A DNA stretch of 64,000 nt, from contig NZ_JACKZS010000017.1 in the NCBI RefSeq assembly GCF_014222285.1, forward strand, positions 1-64,000. The letters run 5' to 3'. Under the pieces are notes generated by a model that was not told the origin of the DNA, did not search any database, and saw only the letters and a program-made list of their open reading frames with translations. The DNA comes from Nostoc sp. UCD121 (GTDB lineage Bacteria; Cyanobacteriota; Cyanobacteriia; Cyanobacteriales; Nostocaceae). The first letter of the stretch is position 1. Each line of letters begins with the position of its first letter. The position numbers and the translations under genes were made by a program. This document shows positions 1 through 9,678 of this stretch, in pieces.

Positions 1-295
1 ATTCATAATTGTCAGATCCTGAAATCGGAAATTACCTACCTATAAAGGATATAGATGCTTGATTTGTTGCATTACTAGCTATTTGCAATCACAAAACCAA
101 AAAAATGTATTATACGATACAGTTTTTTGGTTTGAGTAAATAGACAATCAATCAAATTTATTCGTCTAGGCATAAATTTTACCAAGGGTGAAATAGGAAG
201 TAGTCTCATAATTTCTCTCAAGCTCCCACTATTGAGTTTTTATTTAAAACTACAACTAAACTACAAATTTTCATTGATGCTAGCTCCGAACTAAT

Positions 296-378
296 CATTG
301 CTTTTTTATATTCTTCATGAAAATCGGCTTTCCCATGTTAGAAGCAGGTTTTATCTGCCAAAGAGGTGTAGTTAATGA
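296..378 (+). pseudogene. Remnant of an ammonium transporter (amt) gene
   Basis: Reading from 311, the sequence gives FFMKIGFPMLEAGF followed by CQRGVVND. The intact Amt protein just downstream has [14 protein letters not shown] and CRQKNAVNV at the equivalent place. Upstream, the bases coding AFLVFF in the intact gene align after one lost base near 307-311, so the reading frame is broken. Nothing Amt-like is readable after about 380. This is a short decayed piece of a second amt copy next to a living one; amt genes often occur in tandem in Nostoc relatives. It is not expected to make protein. Confidence 0.75.
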
Positions 379-704
379 CTTCCTACATCTTAATGTAGGT
401 AAAAATCGGCTGTAACTGTGCTGCACCTTTTTTATAGGCACAATATTGATAATTCCTGGCAATTTCCTCAACATAACTTGTTTTTGAAAAATTAAAGATT
501 GAGTGAAGAAGACTTGACTGTTTCAGAAAATACATCATAATTACTTAAGAATATCTACATAAATATAGTTTCCTAAACCCTACTCAGGTAATTTTATTTT
601 CTGGTTTTTAAACAAGTGGTCTAAAGAAAAAAGATCAAAAACCACTGGATTGAACTTCGGACAGTAGTTTTTTCTGCTTAACCTGTTTTTTCCATTTTTT
701 AAGG

Positions 705-2294
705 ATGGTTCGGAGGATGATGTTCAAGTTTATGTACAAACAAAAATCGAAAACAAAAAATAGGCGTTTGTCTGCAAGAAATTACGCTGTAAATTCACAA
801 TCCAACTCAAAAGTCAAGCTATTTAATCAAGCAATTAAGCGGCTTTCTCCCAGTTGGCAAGCTTGTTTACCTATAGCTTGTCTGATTGTGTTGGCTTGGG
901 GTTATGCCGCAGTTGCCCAAGCTCCAGCCGCAGGGCCAACGACAGCAGAACTTAAAGTTGCTCTTGATACGCTATGGGTTGCGATCGCAGCCTTTTTAGT
1001 GTTCTTCATGAATGCTGGTTTTTGTATGTTAGAAACAGGCTTCTGTCGTCAGAAAAACGCTGTCAACGTTCTTTCCAAAAACTTGATTGTATTTGCTTTG
1101 TCCAGCATTGCTTTTTGGGCAATCGGTTTTGCCTTAATGTTCGGTGATGGCAACGACTTCATTGGATTGAATGGGTTTTTCTTAGGGGGAGCAGATAACA
1201 GCCCCGCCACAGGAGAAGCCTATAAAGGCGTTTTCAGTGCCATTAGTTGGACTGGTGTACCCCTAAGTGCCAAGTTTTTATTCCAGTTAGTGTTTGCTGG
1301 GACAGCAGCAACAATCGTTTCTGGTGCAGTAGCCGAACGAATTAAGTTTGTTGACTTCCTAATTTTTAGCCTCTTACTCGTAGGTATTCTCTACCCCATT
1401 ACCGGACACTGGATTTGGGGAACTGGTTGGTTAGCAGACAGAGGCTTTTGGGATTTTGCCGGTTCTACGGTGGTTCACTCCGTAGGTGGGTGGGCAGCTT
1501 TGATGGGAGCAGCATTTCTTGGGCCCCGCCTTGGTAGATATCAAGATAAGCAAGTTGTGGCTATGCCTGGTCACAACATGAGTATTGCCACTTTGGGCTG
1601 TCTGATCCTATGGTTGGGTTGGTTTGGTTTCAACCCCGGTTCCGTGATGGCTGCCGATCCTAGTGCGATCAGTCATATTGCTGTCACCACTAACATGGCT
1701 GGTGCTGCCGGTGGAATTGCCGCCACCATTACAGCTTGGTTGTACTTAGGTAAACCAGACCTGTCAATGATTATCAATGGTATTTTGGCTGGCTTGGTTG
1801 GTATTACAGCTTCTTGTGCTTACGTAAGTATTCCTGCTTCTTTAGTTATTGGCTTGATTGCTGGGGTACTGGTAGTTTTCTCTGTAACATTCTTTGATAA
1901 ACTTGGCATTGATGACCCAGTGGGAGCTACCTCAGTTCACCTAGTTTGTGGCATCTGGGGAACTCTTGCAGTAGGCCTATGGTCTGTTGGCCCTGGTGTT
2001 TATTCCTGGTATGGCGATACACTTGGCCCAGCAAAAGGTTTATTTGCAGGTGGTGGCTTTGGACAGTTCGGTGTTCAGTTGCTGGGCGTTGTCTCAGTAG
2101 GTGGTTTCACTGTTTTACTCAGTAGTATTTTTTGGTTGGCACTGAAAGCTACTTTAGGAATCAGAGTATCCAAAGAAGAGGAACTAGAAGGTTTGGATAT
2201 CGGTGAACACGGTATGGAAGCCTACAGTGGATTTCTCAAAGAAGGTGATGCAACTGGATTTTCTGGAGAAGAAAGCTCAATTGGTAGATATTAG
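705..2294 (+). CDS. amt: Ammonium transporter, Amt family
   Basis: Inner-membrane channel that takes up ammonium/ammonia. The 529-residue protein starts with a basic leader and a hydrophobic segment (about residues 48-70, ending VAQA) that looks like a signal sequence, as in many Amt proteins, then the usual eleven-helix body. Amt hallmarks visible include [48 protein letters not shown] and [14 protein letters not shown], which hold the conserved pore region and the twin histidines. The C-terminal tail (after about 480) is cytoplasmic and could bind a PII protein by family knowledge. Start is uncertain: ATG codons lie at 705, 717, 720 and 732 and GGAGG is at 712-716. A broken amt remnant sits 330 bases upstream. 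I found no clear GTA-N8-TAC NtcA site in the leader. A hairpin follows at 2387. Confidence 0.95.
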   Translation: MVRRMMFKFMYKQKSKTKNRRLSARNYAVNSQSNSKVKLFNQAIKRLSPSWQACLPIACLIVLAWGYAAVAQAPAAGPTTAELKVALDTLWVAIAAFLVFFMNAGFCMLETGFCRQKNAVNVLSKNLIVFALSSIAFWAIGFALMFGDGNDFIGLNGFFLGGADNSPATGEAYKGVFSAISWTGVPLSAKFLFQLVFAGTAATIVSGAVAERIKFVDFLIFSLLLVGILYPITGHWIWGTGWLADRGFWDFAGSTVVHSVGGWAALMGAAFLGPRLGRYQDKQVVAMPGHNMSIATLGCLILWLGWFGFNPGSVMAADPSAISHIAVTTNMAGAAGGIAATITAWLYLGKPDLSMIINGILAGLVGITASCAYVSIPASLVIGLIAGVLVVFSVTFFDKLGIDDPVGATSVHLVCGIWGTLAVGLWSVGPGVYSWYGDTLGPAKGLFAGGGFGQFGVQLLGVVSVGGFTVLLSSIFWLALKATLGIRVSKEEELEGLDIGEHGMEAYSGFLKEGDATGFSGEESSIGRY

Positions 2295-2386
2295 GGTAAA
2301 TATTTCTTTGGTTTACTCTAATATGAGCTACCAAGACACCATTAGTAGATTCAACTGATTCCGCAAAATTCTCTATCTAAGCGGGG

Positions 2387-2418
2387 AAAAGTAGGAGGTT
2401 TTATACCGCCTACTTTTT
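2387..2418 (+). terminator. Probable rho-independent terminator of amt
   Basis: Arms AAAAGTAGGAGG (2387-2398) and CCGCCTACTTTT (2406-2417) pair with one mismatch around a 7-base loop, ending in a short T run. It lies about 90 bases after the amt stop. Confidence 0.6.
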
Positions 2419-2446
2419 CAAATTTTTACCTGATTGCTGCTTTATA

Positions 2447-2618
2447 GGACTAGCCTTTCAAGGTAACTCGTAAAATCTCTTATTTTCCTCAGCATTCTCT
2501 GTGCCTCTGCGGTTTAAAAGTATTTTTTATAACCACAGAGACGCAGAGGACACAGAGTCTAGAGCTTAAAGAGGAATCTATTTACCAAAATTTTTACGCA
2601 CCTTGAAAGGGCTAGTCC
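2447..2618. repeat. Nested inverted-repeat element, MITE-like
   Basis: Outer arms GGACTAGCCTTTCAAGGT (2447-2464) and ACCTTGAAAGGGCTAGTCC (2600-2618) are near-perfect inverted copies. Inside lies a second inverted pair, CTCTGTGCCTCTGCGGTT (2497-2514) against AACCACAGAGACGCAGAG (2531-2548). The whole 172 bases can fold into one long hairpin and has no coding content. It fits the non-autonomous palindromic elements common in Nostoc genomes. The rest of the 2295-2808 gap holds only the amt terminator and AT-rich sequence. Confidence 0.65.
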
Positions 2619-2808
2619 GATTTTATTATTTTAGCGATCGCAGCCAAAAATACTAATACCACTATCCTTCCCATTGTCTCCTTGCCTCTTTAGACAAATC
2701 TAGAGACAGAATATAGCAGGATGCTTGCGAGTATTGACCGAATAATGTCAGGATGAATCTGCCTGATCTGAATCAAAGTTAAAACTTATTTTACCTTGTA
2801 AAAATTTT

Positions 2809-3264
2809 ATGGTTAGAGGATTGAGAGTTAGTATGCTGCTATTGGCAATTATGGGAAATCTGGTGTGGTCATTTAGTGCCAAAGCAAATTTTAACGGCAA
2901 ACTCACCGTAGAAATTGATGGATTGAAGAATAAACAAGGACAAATATGTGCCAGTGTATTTGCTAGCAGTGAAGGATTTCCTAGCGATCGCGATCGCGGC
3001 TTCCAAAAGCAGTGTACTAAGATTACTGACACTCCTTTACCCATTACCTTTGAGAACTTGAAAGCAGGTAGTTACGCCGTTGCTGTCTTCCACGATCAAA
3101 ATAATGACCGCATTCTCAACAGTAATGTTTTTGGTATCCCAAAAGAAGGTTTTGGATTTTCCAGAAATCCAGAAATTCGCACAGGTGCGCCCAAATTTAG
3201 CGAAGCAGCATTATTAGTGGCAGGCCCAAACACTAATATCCAAATTCAGTTGAAATATTTTTAG
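2809..3264 (+). CDS. DUF2141 domain secreted protein
   Basis: A 151-residue exported protein of unknown function. Residues 1-27 form a signal peptide (hydrophobic MLLLAIMGNLVWSF, then AKA). The mature part is a single beta-rich DUF2141 domain, recognised by GKLTVEIDGL near the start, QICASVFAS, the central AVAVFHDQNNDRILN segment and the FGFSRNP stretch typical of the family. The gene contains a double HIP1 sequence (GCGATCGCGATCGC). It converges with the next gene, leaving only two bases between the stop codons, so each transcript must run into or stop within the other gene. No partner suggests a role. Confidence 0.85.
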   Translation: MVRGLRVSMLLLAIMGNLVWSFSAKANFNGKLTVEIDGLKNKQGQICASVFASSEGFPSDRDRGFQKQCTKITDTPLPITFENLKAGSYAVAVFHDQNNDRILNSNVFGIPKEGFGFSRNPEIRTGAPKFSEAALLVAGPNTNIQIQLKYF

Positions 3265-3266
3265 GC

Positions 3267-4409
3267 TTATTCTCGTGCATCGTTGTGTGAATCTTCTGCT
3301 AAACCTTGTTGTTCTGGTAAGCCACGCATTCGATTCATCTGAGTTAAAGCATATCGTGCTGTTGCTTGTACTTCGGCATCTGGGTCTTCTAAGGCATGGC
3401 GTAACATCTGACTCATTTGACCCATCATGTCATAAATGCGCGTCAAGTCTCGGATCGCATTTTGCCGTACTTGGGGACTTTCATCTTGCATTGAAATTGC
3501 TAAACCCCGGTTCATCGGTTTGAGTGTGCGGATACCAATTTCTGCCAAAGCTGCCAAAATTAAGCTGCTTTCTTGAGAATCAGCATCAATCATTAGGTCA
3601 ACCATTGGCTGAATTGCCCGCGAATCTCCCTGCTGACCCAAATCCCAAATAGCCTTGCGTCGCTTCGTTGGGTCAGAACTGCGTAAATCTTGAATTAATT
3701 CGTCAACGATATTGAGTTTAGCAAGCCGGGAAGTTTTTTCTGGCAGTAGTAATTGTGTGGGTAGCGGCGGCGTAGCTTTTTCTGGACTAGTTACAATCTC
3801 TGGAGGGGGTGGTATCATCGTTTTTTTGTTAGCTTCACTCAATCTTTTAGTATCTAATATTTCGGACTTTTGCACTTGTTTAATCTGACGAAACCACCTC
3901 ATCAGGTAAATAAGTGCGCCAATACTTCCTAGAACTCCAATGGCAAATATAAACCACCAGATGAAATTTTTCTCAGGTGGCTGGGGTTTTGCAATCGGTT
4001 TGGGAGTTGGATTAGGAAAAGTGACTATTGGAGAGGTGACAATCTGATTCTTTGCAACTAAAGCTGCTTGCAGCCTCTTCCTAGTTGTTAGACCAGCAAG
4101 TCCGTCTACTTTTAAACCCTTTGCTTTCTGGAATTTAGCTACAGCGATTTCTGTACTAGCGTTGTACTGTCCATCTACCACGCCATTGTAGTATCCCAAC
4201 TGTTTTAATTGGGTTTGTAATCTCTGCACATCTGATTTTTGACTACCATATCTCAATACAGCCGGACTAGCGGTAACTGTCGAACTAGCTTGTGCCAGTT
4301 CTAAAATTTCAGGTGCTAGGTTAGGTGTGGCTGTACTTGCACGATTTGGGTAAAAACCCACGCAAGAAAAACAGGTAAATATCAGAATAGAGGAACGGCA
4401 TAGCCTCAT
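3267..4409 (-). CDS. Peptidoglycan-binding, membrane-anchored HEAT-repeat protein
   Basis: A 380-residue protein with a mixed architecture. The N terminus (MRLCRSSILIFTCFSCVGF) is a signal or anchor. Then comes a PG_binding_1 domain with the family pattern GSQKSDVQRLQTQLKQLGYY, VDGQYNASTE and FQKAKGLKVDGLAG. A proline-rich linker leads to a transmembrane helix (FIWWFIFAIGVLGSIGALIY), after which the C-terminal third carries HEAT-like repeats (DPTKRRKAIWDLGQQGD, SPQVRQNAIRDL, DPDAEVQATARYAL). It probably links the cell wall to a cytoplasmic HEAT surface; that topology is inference. I chose the ATG at 4409 because it directly precedes the signal sequence; a TTG at 4457 would add 16 unhelpful residues. 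Confidence 0.85.
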   Translation of the reverse strand: MRLCRSSILIFTCFSCVGFYPNRASTATPNLAPEILELAQASSTVTASPAVLRYGSQKSDVQRLQTQLKQLGYYNGVVDGQYNASTEIAVAKFQKAKGLKVDGLAGLTTRKRLQAALVAKNQIVTSPIVTFPNPTPKPIAKPQPPEKNFIWWFIFAIGVLGSIGALIYLMRWFRQIKQVQKSEILDTKRLSEANKKTMIPPPPEIVTSPEKATPPLPTQLLLPEKTSRLAKLNIVDELIQDLRSSDPTKRRKAIWDLGQQGDSRAIQPMVDLMIDADSQESSLILAALAEIGIRTLKPMNRGLAISMQDESPQVRQNAIRDLTRIYDMMGQMSQMLRHALEDPDAEVQATARYALTQMNRMRGLPEQQGLAEDSHNDARE

Positions 4410-4542
4410 ATTGAAAGTTTCAGCCTGAACGTGCTTTTGAAGTCTTCGATACCACAATACCTTTTAGATGACAAAATGTTAACTGTCATTGGGTATTGGG
4501 TCTTGTTTCTAATCACCCTCACCTATATTTAACGAGTTAGGG

Positions 4543-5604
4543 CTAAATTTCTGGTTCAGATTCTCTAACTGCTAGGCTTACAGGGTTCAATTTTTTAACA
4601 GATGAATCTAAAACTGGTTGCTGTATATTAGCTATTTCGCCGACAGTAAGTGTGTCGTTTTGCGCTCCTAAAGCATCACGTTGGTTAATGAGATAGATGC
4701 TAATTAAAGTGAGGAAAACACCTACCCACTGTACTGGACTGAGGACTTCTGAGAGAAATAGATTGCCGAATAGTAGGGCGAAGACGGGTGTAAGGAAGGT
4801 AAGAGAACTAAGACTAGTGAGACTGCCACTAGAGGCAAAGTAGAAGAATAACCCGTAGGCGATCGCACTGCCAAAGACAGTAGCATAACTCAAAGCCACT
4901 AAATCATATCCTCCCAGATTCTCCCACTGCTGAGATTCCACAACTGACGAAATTCCCCATAATGGTAATCCCCCCAAAATCATGTGCCATCCCGTAGCGG
5001 TTACTGGGTCAGCATACCGACAAACAAACCGAATCAACACTGTTCCCACAGCCATTGATAAGGCTGCCAATAGCATCAACCACTCACCGCTAGCAAACAA
5101 GTCTTGCCAGTTGCCAATTGTGATATTTGCGCCTGAGTCGAGAATATGTAAAATCCACTCATCAGGTAAGCCAATTAAACTAATGCCTGTGACTCCCAAA
5201 CCTAACCCCAGCCATCCCCAAAAACCAATGTGTTCTTGGAATAGCCACAACGACAGCAATGCTACTGCTAGGGGTTGCGAGTCAATCATCACAGACCCTA
5301 ACCCAGCACTAGTTCTAACTAATCCCTCAGCCAAAAAGCCTTGAAATAAAGTCCCATCTATCAGGGCGAATAAGGAAATCCAAAGCCATGCAGCCCAACC
5401 CTTGGGCTGGGGTTTACCCATGAATGCTGCTGCAATCAAAATTAACATCCCTGCTGGTATCAGGCGCACTCCCGCCATGAATAGCGGTGTGGTATGGGGT
5501 ATCACTCCTTTCATGGCTACCATTGCCGTCCCCCATAGGAAAAAGGGCGCAATTAACAAGAGAGGGGCGAAGGGAAGTCGAGATGCACTGAGTTTCAGTT
5601 GCAT
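4543..5604 (-). CDS. DMT-superfamily (EamA) transporter
   Basis: A 353-residue integral membrane protein with ten predicted helices in two EamA repeats. The first repeat opens with LLIAPFFLWGTAMVAMKGV, the second with LLAALSMAVGTVLIRFV, each followed by the family's helical hairpins and the VALLFGNLFLSEVLSPVQWVGVFLTL segment near the end. The family exports metabolites such as amino acids, but the substrate cannot be read from sequence. A hydrophilic tail of about 45 residues follows the last helix. ATG at 5604 is preferred over a TTG at 5637, which would put charged residues ahead of the first helix. It appears to be transcribed alone. Confidence 0.88.
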   Translation of the reverse strand: MQLKLSASRLPFAPLLLIAPFFLWGTAMVAMKGVIPHTTPLFMAGVRLIPAGMLILIAAAFMGKPQPKGWAAWLWISLFALIDGTLFQGFLAEGLVRTSAGLGSVMIDSQPLAVALLSLWLFQEHIGFWGWLGLGLGVTGISLIGLPDEWILHILDSGANITIGNWQDLFASGEWLMLLAALSMAVGTVLIRFVCRYADPVTATGWHMILGGLPLWGISSVVESQQWENLGGYDLVALSYATVFGSAIAYGLFFYFASSGSLTSLSSLTFLTPVFALLFGNLFLSEVLSPVQWVGVFLTLISIYLINQRDALGAQNDTLTVGEIANIQQPVLDSSVKKLNPVSLAVRESEPEI

Positions 5605-6735
5605 GGGTTTGCTGATGCCTTTGTTTAACAAGCGCAAAAATTGCTTTACCCAATTTTACCGAATTATGTAGTTTTGCGATCGCTTCTGGCGGGTGCTTTA
5701 CAACATCGTGTAGCGTCTCAACGATCAGGGAAGAATAATCAGGTGTAGCTTAGGTTACAGGTGGTTGAATATGTTTTTCAGTAGACGGATAGTTTGAAAA
5801 AGCTTTATCAGTTACCAAATTCAAATGCTTAAAATCAAGCAGATAGCAGCCTTGATATGTATAACATCGAATTATTATCCCCCTTAATTCCCCCGATATA
5901 TTGGGGGAAAATAAGAAAATCCGGTTCTCTCCCCTTTATAAGGGCAGGGTTAGGGTGGGGTAAAAAAATATTTGATACATCAATTATTGGCTTTCCAAAC
6001 AACCTCTTAGGCACTTTTGCCAAAAGTTCAGCATTTTCCCTTCTTTTTATATCTGTGTCGAGCCAGTTCCTCAAACTTTGGTCAAATGAATAAGGCACTT
6101 TCTTCTCTGCATTTGGAGCGATTCAATGCAGAGAAACAAGCAATCTCAACTGGTTTATTGAGATTTTATATTATAGAAGGATACCTAAGTTTTCCCGGCT
6201 TAGGTATCCGATAGCAACATAACCTATTAAATAGATTGTTAACTATATTCTAATTACTAATTTTAATTTTTAAATACTTCTTAGGACACTTTATAAATTG
6301 CTCCTTAAGTAGGATGCCAAAATTAGAAATAAGGTTTAGTTTAATTCTGAAATCATCTTTATCAAAACAGAATTCAGGAGTTAGGAGTCAGTGTTAATTC
6401 AGGATCTTAACCGAAAAGCGGATAGCGTTGAGTAAAGCCTGCAAAGAAGCAAACTACGCGGAGCATCCTGTCGAGAGTATATTGATTCTGATACCAATTT
6501 AATGTGAAGTTGCACATATCTTGATCCCCCTAAATCCCCCTTAAAAAGGGGGACTTTGAGAGATGTTTTTCCGGTTCCCCCCTTATTAAGGGGGGCTAGG
6601 GGGGATCGAATTATATGCAGCTTCATAAAAAATTGGTATGACTGCTGAATTCTTCTTTAACTGCCAAATCTTGTTTTGTAACAGGTGCGTTAACGCAGTG
6701 TAACGCACCCTACTTTCTAAAACAATTTAACAACC
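5605..6735. other. Intergenic region, repeat-rich, no gene seen
   Basis: About 1.1 kb without a convincing gene. It holds a C/G-rich repeat of the form CTCTCCCC...GGTTAGGGTGGGG (5922-5962), a hairpin with perfect arms GGATACCTAAG / CTTAGGTATCC (6179-6189 and 6199-6209), a smaller hairpin AATCTCAA/TTGAGATT (6142-6165), the MITE-like element at 6491-6639, and an inverted repeat GGTGCGTTA/TAACGCACC (6684-6692, 6701-6709) just after the ppx stop that may end that transcript. Short open frames here are translations of the repeats. Confidence 0.7.
6491..6639. repeat. MITE-like element with ATACCAATTT ends
   Basis: A 149-base palindromic element. The ends ATACCAATTTAATGTGAAG and, in reverse complement, ATACCAATTTTTTATGAAG are inverted copies that continue to about 28 bases each. 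The core is a double hairpin: GATCCCCCTAAATCCCCCTT with its complement, and CCCCCCTTATTAAGGGGGG. The core closely resembles that of the element at 10977-11137 although the ends differ. No transposase is encoded. Confidence 0.7.
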
Positions 6736-8382
6736 TTAGATTTTTCTAAAAGGTTTTTCTAAACTTGCTACTAATTTAACTCCAAATTCTTCCTCAAACA
6801 CTCCTTTTTTATAATCTAAACTCCAAAGTTCTAAAGCACAGTCATCATCAGCTTGCGATGGAAAAATCAGTAGGTTTACCTGTCGAAGTTGTTGATAATA
6901 TTCACATTGCACTTGAGATACCGCACCAATTTGTCGTCTATCTAATGCCACCGCTAATCTTAGAATTGCACTCAATTGACTAACCATTTGGCACTGCTCT
7001 TTAGTCAGCAGACTCTGGTAAATTTCATGTTTTTTCTTGGGCGGCGATTTGCGATGATAACGCGCTAAGTTGGCTATGATTTCAATCTCGGTTTCTGTAT
7101 AACCAAGTAATTCACCATTGCGAATTAGATAGTAAGAGTGCTTGTGGTGAGACGAATGACTGACATAATGACCGCAGTTGTGTAATATTGCAGCGGCCCA
7201 TAGCAGTTGTCGTTCGTCAGATCCCCAGTGATGTAACGTACCTTGAGTTTGATCAAATAAACTCTTGGCAAATTTGGCGACGCGATCGCTATATTCTAAG
7301 TTTACGTGGTATTTATTAGCGAGTTTTAAAACATTCCGTTCTCGAACTGAACTTTGGTAGCGCAGCTTATCTTCAATTAAACCGTGGCTTAACATCCAGT
7401 CTACGATTACACCTTCCCTTAAAGAGCGTTCGCAAACAGTGATCGATTCACTGCCTAAAAGGGTCATCGCTTCCTGTAATATTACTGCGCCAGCCAGTAT
7501 AACTTCAGACCGTTTATCTGGCATACCAGGAATCGCAGCCTTTTCGGAATTACTCAGTTTCCGCAAGCGATTTACCAATTCTCGCAAGTCTTTAAGACTA
7601 AACTGGTAGCCATTAAGAGTAGAAGGAATAACACCCGATTTTTCTCGTGCATGAATCATCGCCAGGGTTTCAATTGTTCCAGATGTACCCACTAAACGGG
7701 GAGATTCTCCAAGTTGGAAATTTGCTAATACCTCATCCACGGAACGTTCTAACATACCGCGTGTATAGGATTGCAGATACAGAAACTCCGCGTTGCTGAT
7801 GGGATCGGTAGTGATTAACTCGCTAGTGAGTCGCACTGCACCGACTTTGGTACTGGTGAGAGTCCGCGCTTGGTGACTATCGCCCAAAACTATTTCTGTG
7901 GAACCACCGCCAATATCAATAATAGTATGGGGTTGGTTGTGAAATTCCATCCCCGACAGCACGCCAAGGTAGATTCGTCGCGCTTCTTCTTGACCAGAAA
8001 TTAAGTCAACGGTTAAACCCAATTCCGTTTCTACCCTGTACAAAAAATCTTTACCATTGGGGGCTTCGCGCACGGCACTAGTTGCCACAGCAATGATTGT
8101 TTCAGCATTGGTGGTTTTGGCAACTTCTTGAAAGCGTCCTAAAGCAGCGATCGCCTTTTTAATGATCTCTGGTTTGAGTTCGCCAGTGGTAAGATTGCGA
8201 TCGCCAAGTCTCACAGTTTCTTTTTCTCTGGCGATAATGCTAAAGGCTGGTAGCGTCGGGTCAATTTTGACTACTACCATGTGTAGAGAATTTGTTCCCA
8301 GGTCAATGGCAGCAATAATCCGATGTTGGTTAGGTGGTTGAGTTGCAGAACTCTCCCAGCTAGCCGAAACTAAATTCTGCAT
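6736..8382 (-). CDS. ppx: Ppx/GppA family exopolyphosphatase
   Basis: Hydrolyses inorganic polyphosphate or pppGpp in the cytosol; family members do one or both. The 548-residue protein begins with the ASKHA fold signature AAIDLGTNSLHMVVVKI (about residues 24-40) and has the second phosphate-binding motif DIGGGSTEIVLGD (about 155-167). The C-terminal part (from about 330) is the HD-like helical extension found in long Ppx proteins, with HNCGHYVSHSSHHKHSYYLI. Length matches cyanobacterial Ppx enzymes. It starts at an ATG, stands alone, and diverges from the ubiA-like gene across a 310-base gap. The choice between Ppx and GppA activity cannot be made from sequence; Ppx is the usual assignment. 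Confidence 0.9.
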   Translation of the reverse strand: MQNLVSASWESSATQPPNQHRIIAAIDLGTNSLHMVVVKIDPTLPAFSIIAREKETVRLGDRNLTTGELKPEIIKKAIAALGRFQEVAKTTNAETIIAVATSAVREAPNGKDFLYRVETELGLTVDLISGQEEARRIYLGVLSGMEFHNQPHTIIDIGGGSTEIVLGDSHQARTLTSTKVGAVRLTSELITTDPISNAEFLYLQSYTRGMLERSVDEVLANFQLGESPRLVGTSGTIETLAMIHAREKSGVIPSTLNGYQFSLKDLRELVNRLRKLSNSEKAAIPGMPDKRSEVILAGAVILQEAMTLLGSESITVCERSLREGVIVDWMLSHGLIEDKLRYQSSVRERNVLKLANKYHVNLEYSDRVAKFAKSLFDQTQGTLHHWGSDERQLLWAAAILHNCGHYVSHSSHHKHSYYLIRNGELLGYTETEIEIIANLARYHRKSPPKKKHEIYQSLLTKEQCQMVSQLSAILRLAVALDRRQIGAVSQVQCEYYQQLRQVNLLIFPSQADDDCALELWSLDYKKGVFEEEFGVKLVASLEKPFRKI

Positions 8383-8692
8383 CTACTTTTCTCTCTTTAT
8401 AAGAAATGATGGCGAACGGTGGTATGTCGGGGTAGCTGGCACTGATATTTATTGCAACGCACTTACTCAAACTGAATGCTGAGTAAATTAAAAAATACTC
8501 AGCACTCGCAACTCAGTTTTGTCGAGGGCAACTGAGCTAAGTATATTCACCCTAATGCGTTTAACGCTAGCGACTATTAAAAGATATTTAAAGTTGCCAT
8601 TTTGGGTGATGTTTTTACAAATAACAAATAACGTTATTCTATAGATGTAAAGTTGTGTGAATTCATCTATCTAAAGTTATTTGTTGATTTCT
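8383..8692. other. Divergent promoter region
   Basis: About 310 bases between divergent ppx and the UbiA gene. A hairpin with perfect arms TGCTGAGTA (8477-8485) and TACTCAGCA (8496-8504) is visible. No small gene is seen. Confidence 0.5.
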
Positions 8693-9574
8693 ATGTTAAC
8701 GATGCCAGAACGCCCCCAGTTACCAGTTTGGCTTGTAATTATCCGGCTTTTACGCTGGCATAAACCAGAAGGACGGTTAATTTTAATGATTCCTGCTCTT
8801 TGGGCAGTGTTTTTAGCAGCTTCTGGGAAACCGCCTTTACCTCTGGTTGGTGTAATTATATTGGGTACTCTGGCCACAAGTGCGGCGGGATGTGTTGTCA
8901 ATGATTTATGGGATCGGGATATCGATCCAGAAGTGGAGAGAACACGCGATCGCCCCCTCGCTTCTCGCGCTTTGTCTGTGAAAGTTGGGATTGTAGTTGC
9001 GATCGTATCATTAGTATGTGCAGCTATCCTGGCCCTTTACCTAAACCCCCTAAGTTTCTGGTTATGTGTGGCAGCAGTACCCGTAATTGTCCTTTATCCA
9101 GGCGCAAAGCGAGTGTTTCCTGTACCGCAACTGGTACTTTCCATCGCTTGGGGTTTTGGAGTGTTGATTAGCTGGAGTGCAGTTACTCAAAGCATCACTC
9201 AACCAACTTGGTTACTTTGGGGCGCAACTGTACTGTGGACATTAGGATTTGATACAGTTTATGCCATGAGCGACAAGGAAGACGATCGCCGCATTGGTGT
9301 TAATTCAAGCGCTCTATTTTTTGGGAATTATGCCCCTGTAGCGATCGGAATTTTCTTTGCTGGCACAATCTTGTTATTGGCTTGGCTAGGTTTGCTCATA
9401 AATCTGCACTTAGCCTTCTGGATTAGCCTTGCAGTTGCTACTATGGGATGGGTTTGGCAATTTCTGCGATTAACACAGCGAGATTTACCTAATTCTGTTT
9501 ATGGTAAGATGTTCCGGCAAAACGTATGGATTGGTTTTATTTTGCTTGCTGGGATGATCGCTGGATCTGTTTAA
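8693..9574 (+). CDS. 4-hydroxybenzoate polyprenyltransferase (UbiA family)
   Basis: Membrane prenyltransferase. In cyanobacteria the matching enzyme joins a solanesyl chain to 4-hydroxybenzoate on the way to plastoquinone. The 293-residue protein has both aspartate-rich motifs of the family: NDLWDRDIDPEVERTRDRP (about residues 70-88), which binds the prenyl diphosphate through magnesium, and DTVYAMSDKEDD (about 186-197). Eight or nine hydrophobic helices cover the rest. Codons TTG 8681, ATG 8693 and ATG 8702 could all start it; I favour 8693. A DsbA-like gene follows 104 bases later on the same strand and may be co-transcribed. Confidence 0.9.
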   Translation: MLTMPERPQLPVWLVIIRLLRWHKPEGRLILMIPALWAVFLAASGKPPLPLVGVIILGTLATSAAGCVVNDLWDRDIDPEVERTRDRPLASRALSVKVGIVVAIVSLVCAAILALYLNPLSFWLCVAAVPVIVLYPGAKRVFPVPQLVLSIAWGFGVLISWSAVTQSITQPTWLLWGATVLWTLGFDTVYAMSDKEDDRRIGVNSSALFFGNYAPVAIGIFFAGTILLLAWLGLLINLHLAFWISLAVATMGWVWQFLRLTQRDLPNSVYGKMFRQNVWIGFILLAGMIAGSV

Positions 9575-9678
9575 TCATTAAAAGGGAATTTTCATAACTT
9601 TGATTATGGGATTTTTCCTTGAAGCTTACTTTGAAGTTGAAGCAACTGCGCATCTATAAAGTTAGACAAAAAATATTT

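Noticed and set aside
6399..6626. Open frame with SPLAPLNKGGTGKTSLKVPL-type peptide
   Set aside because: It is the translation of the palindromic repeat at 6491-6639; the same peptide type appears over the repeat at 11020-11095.
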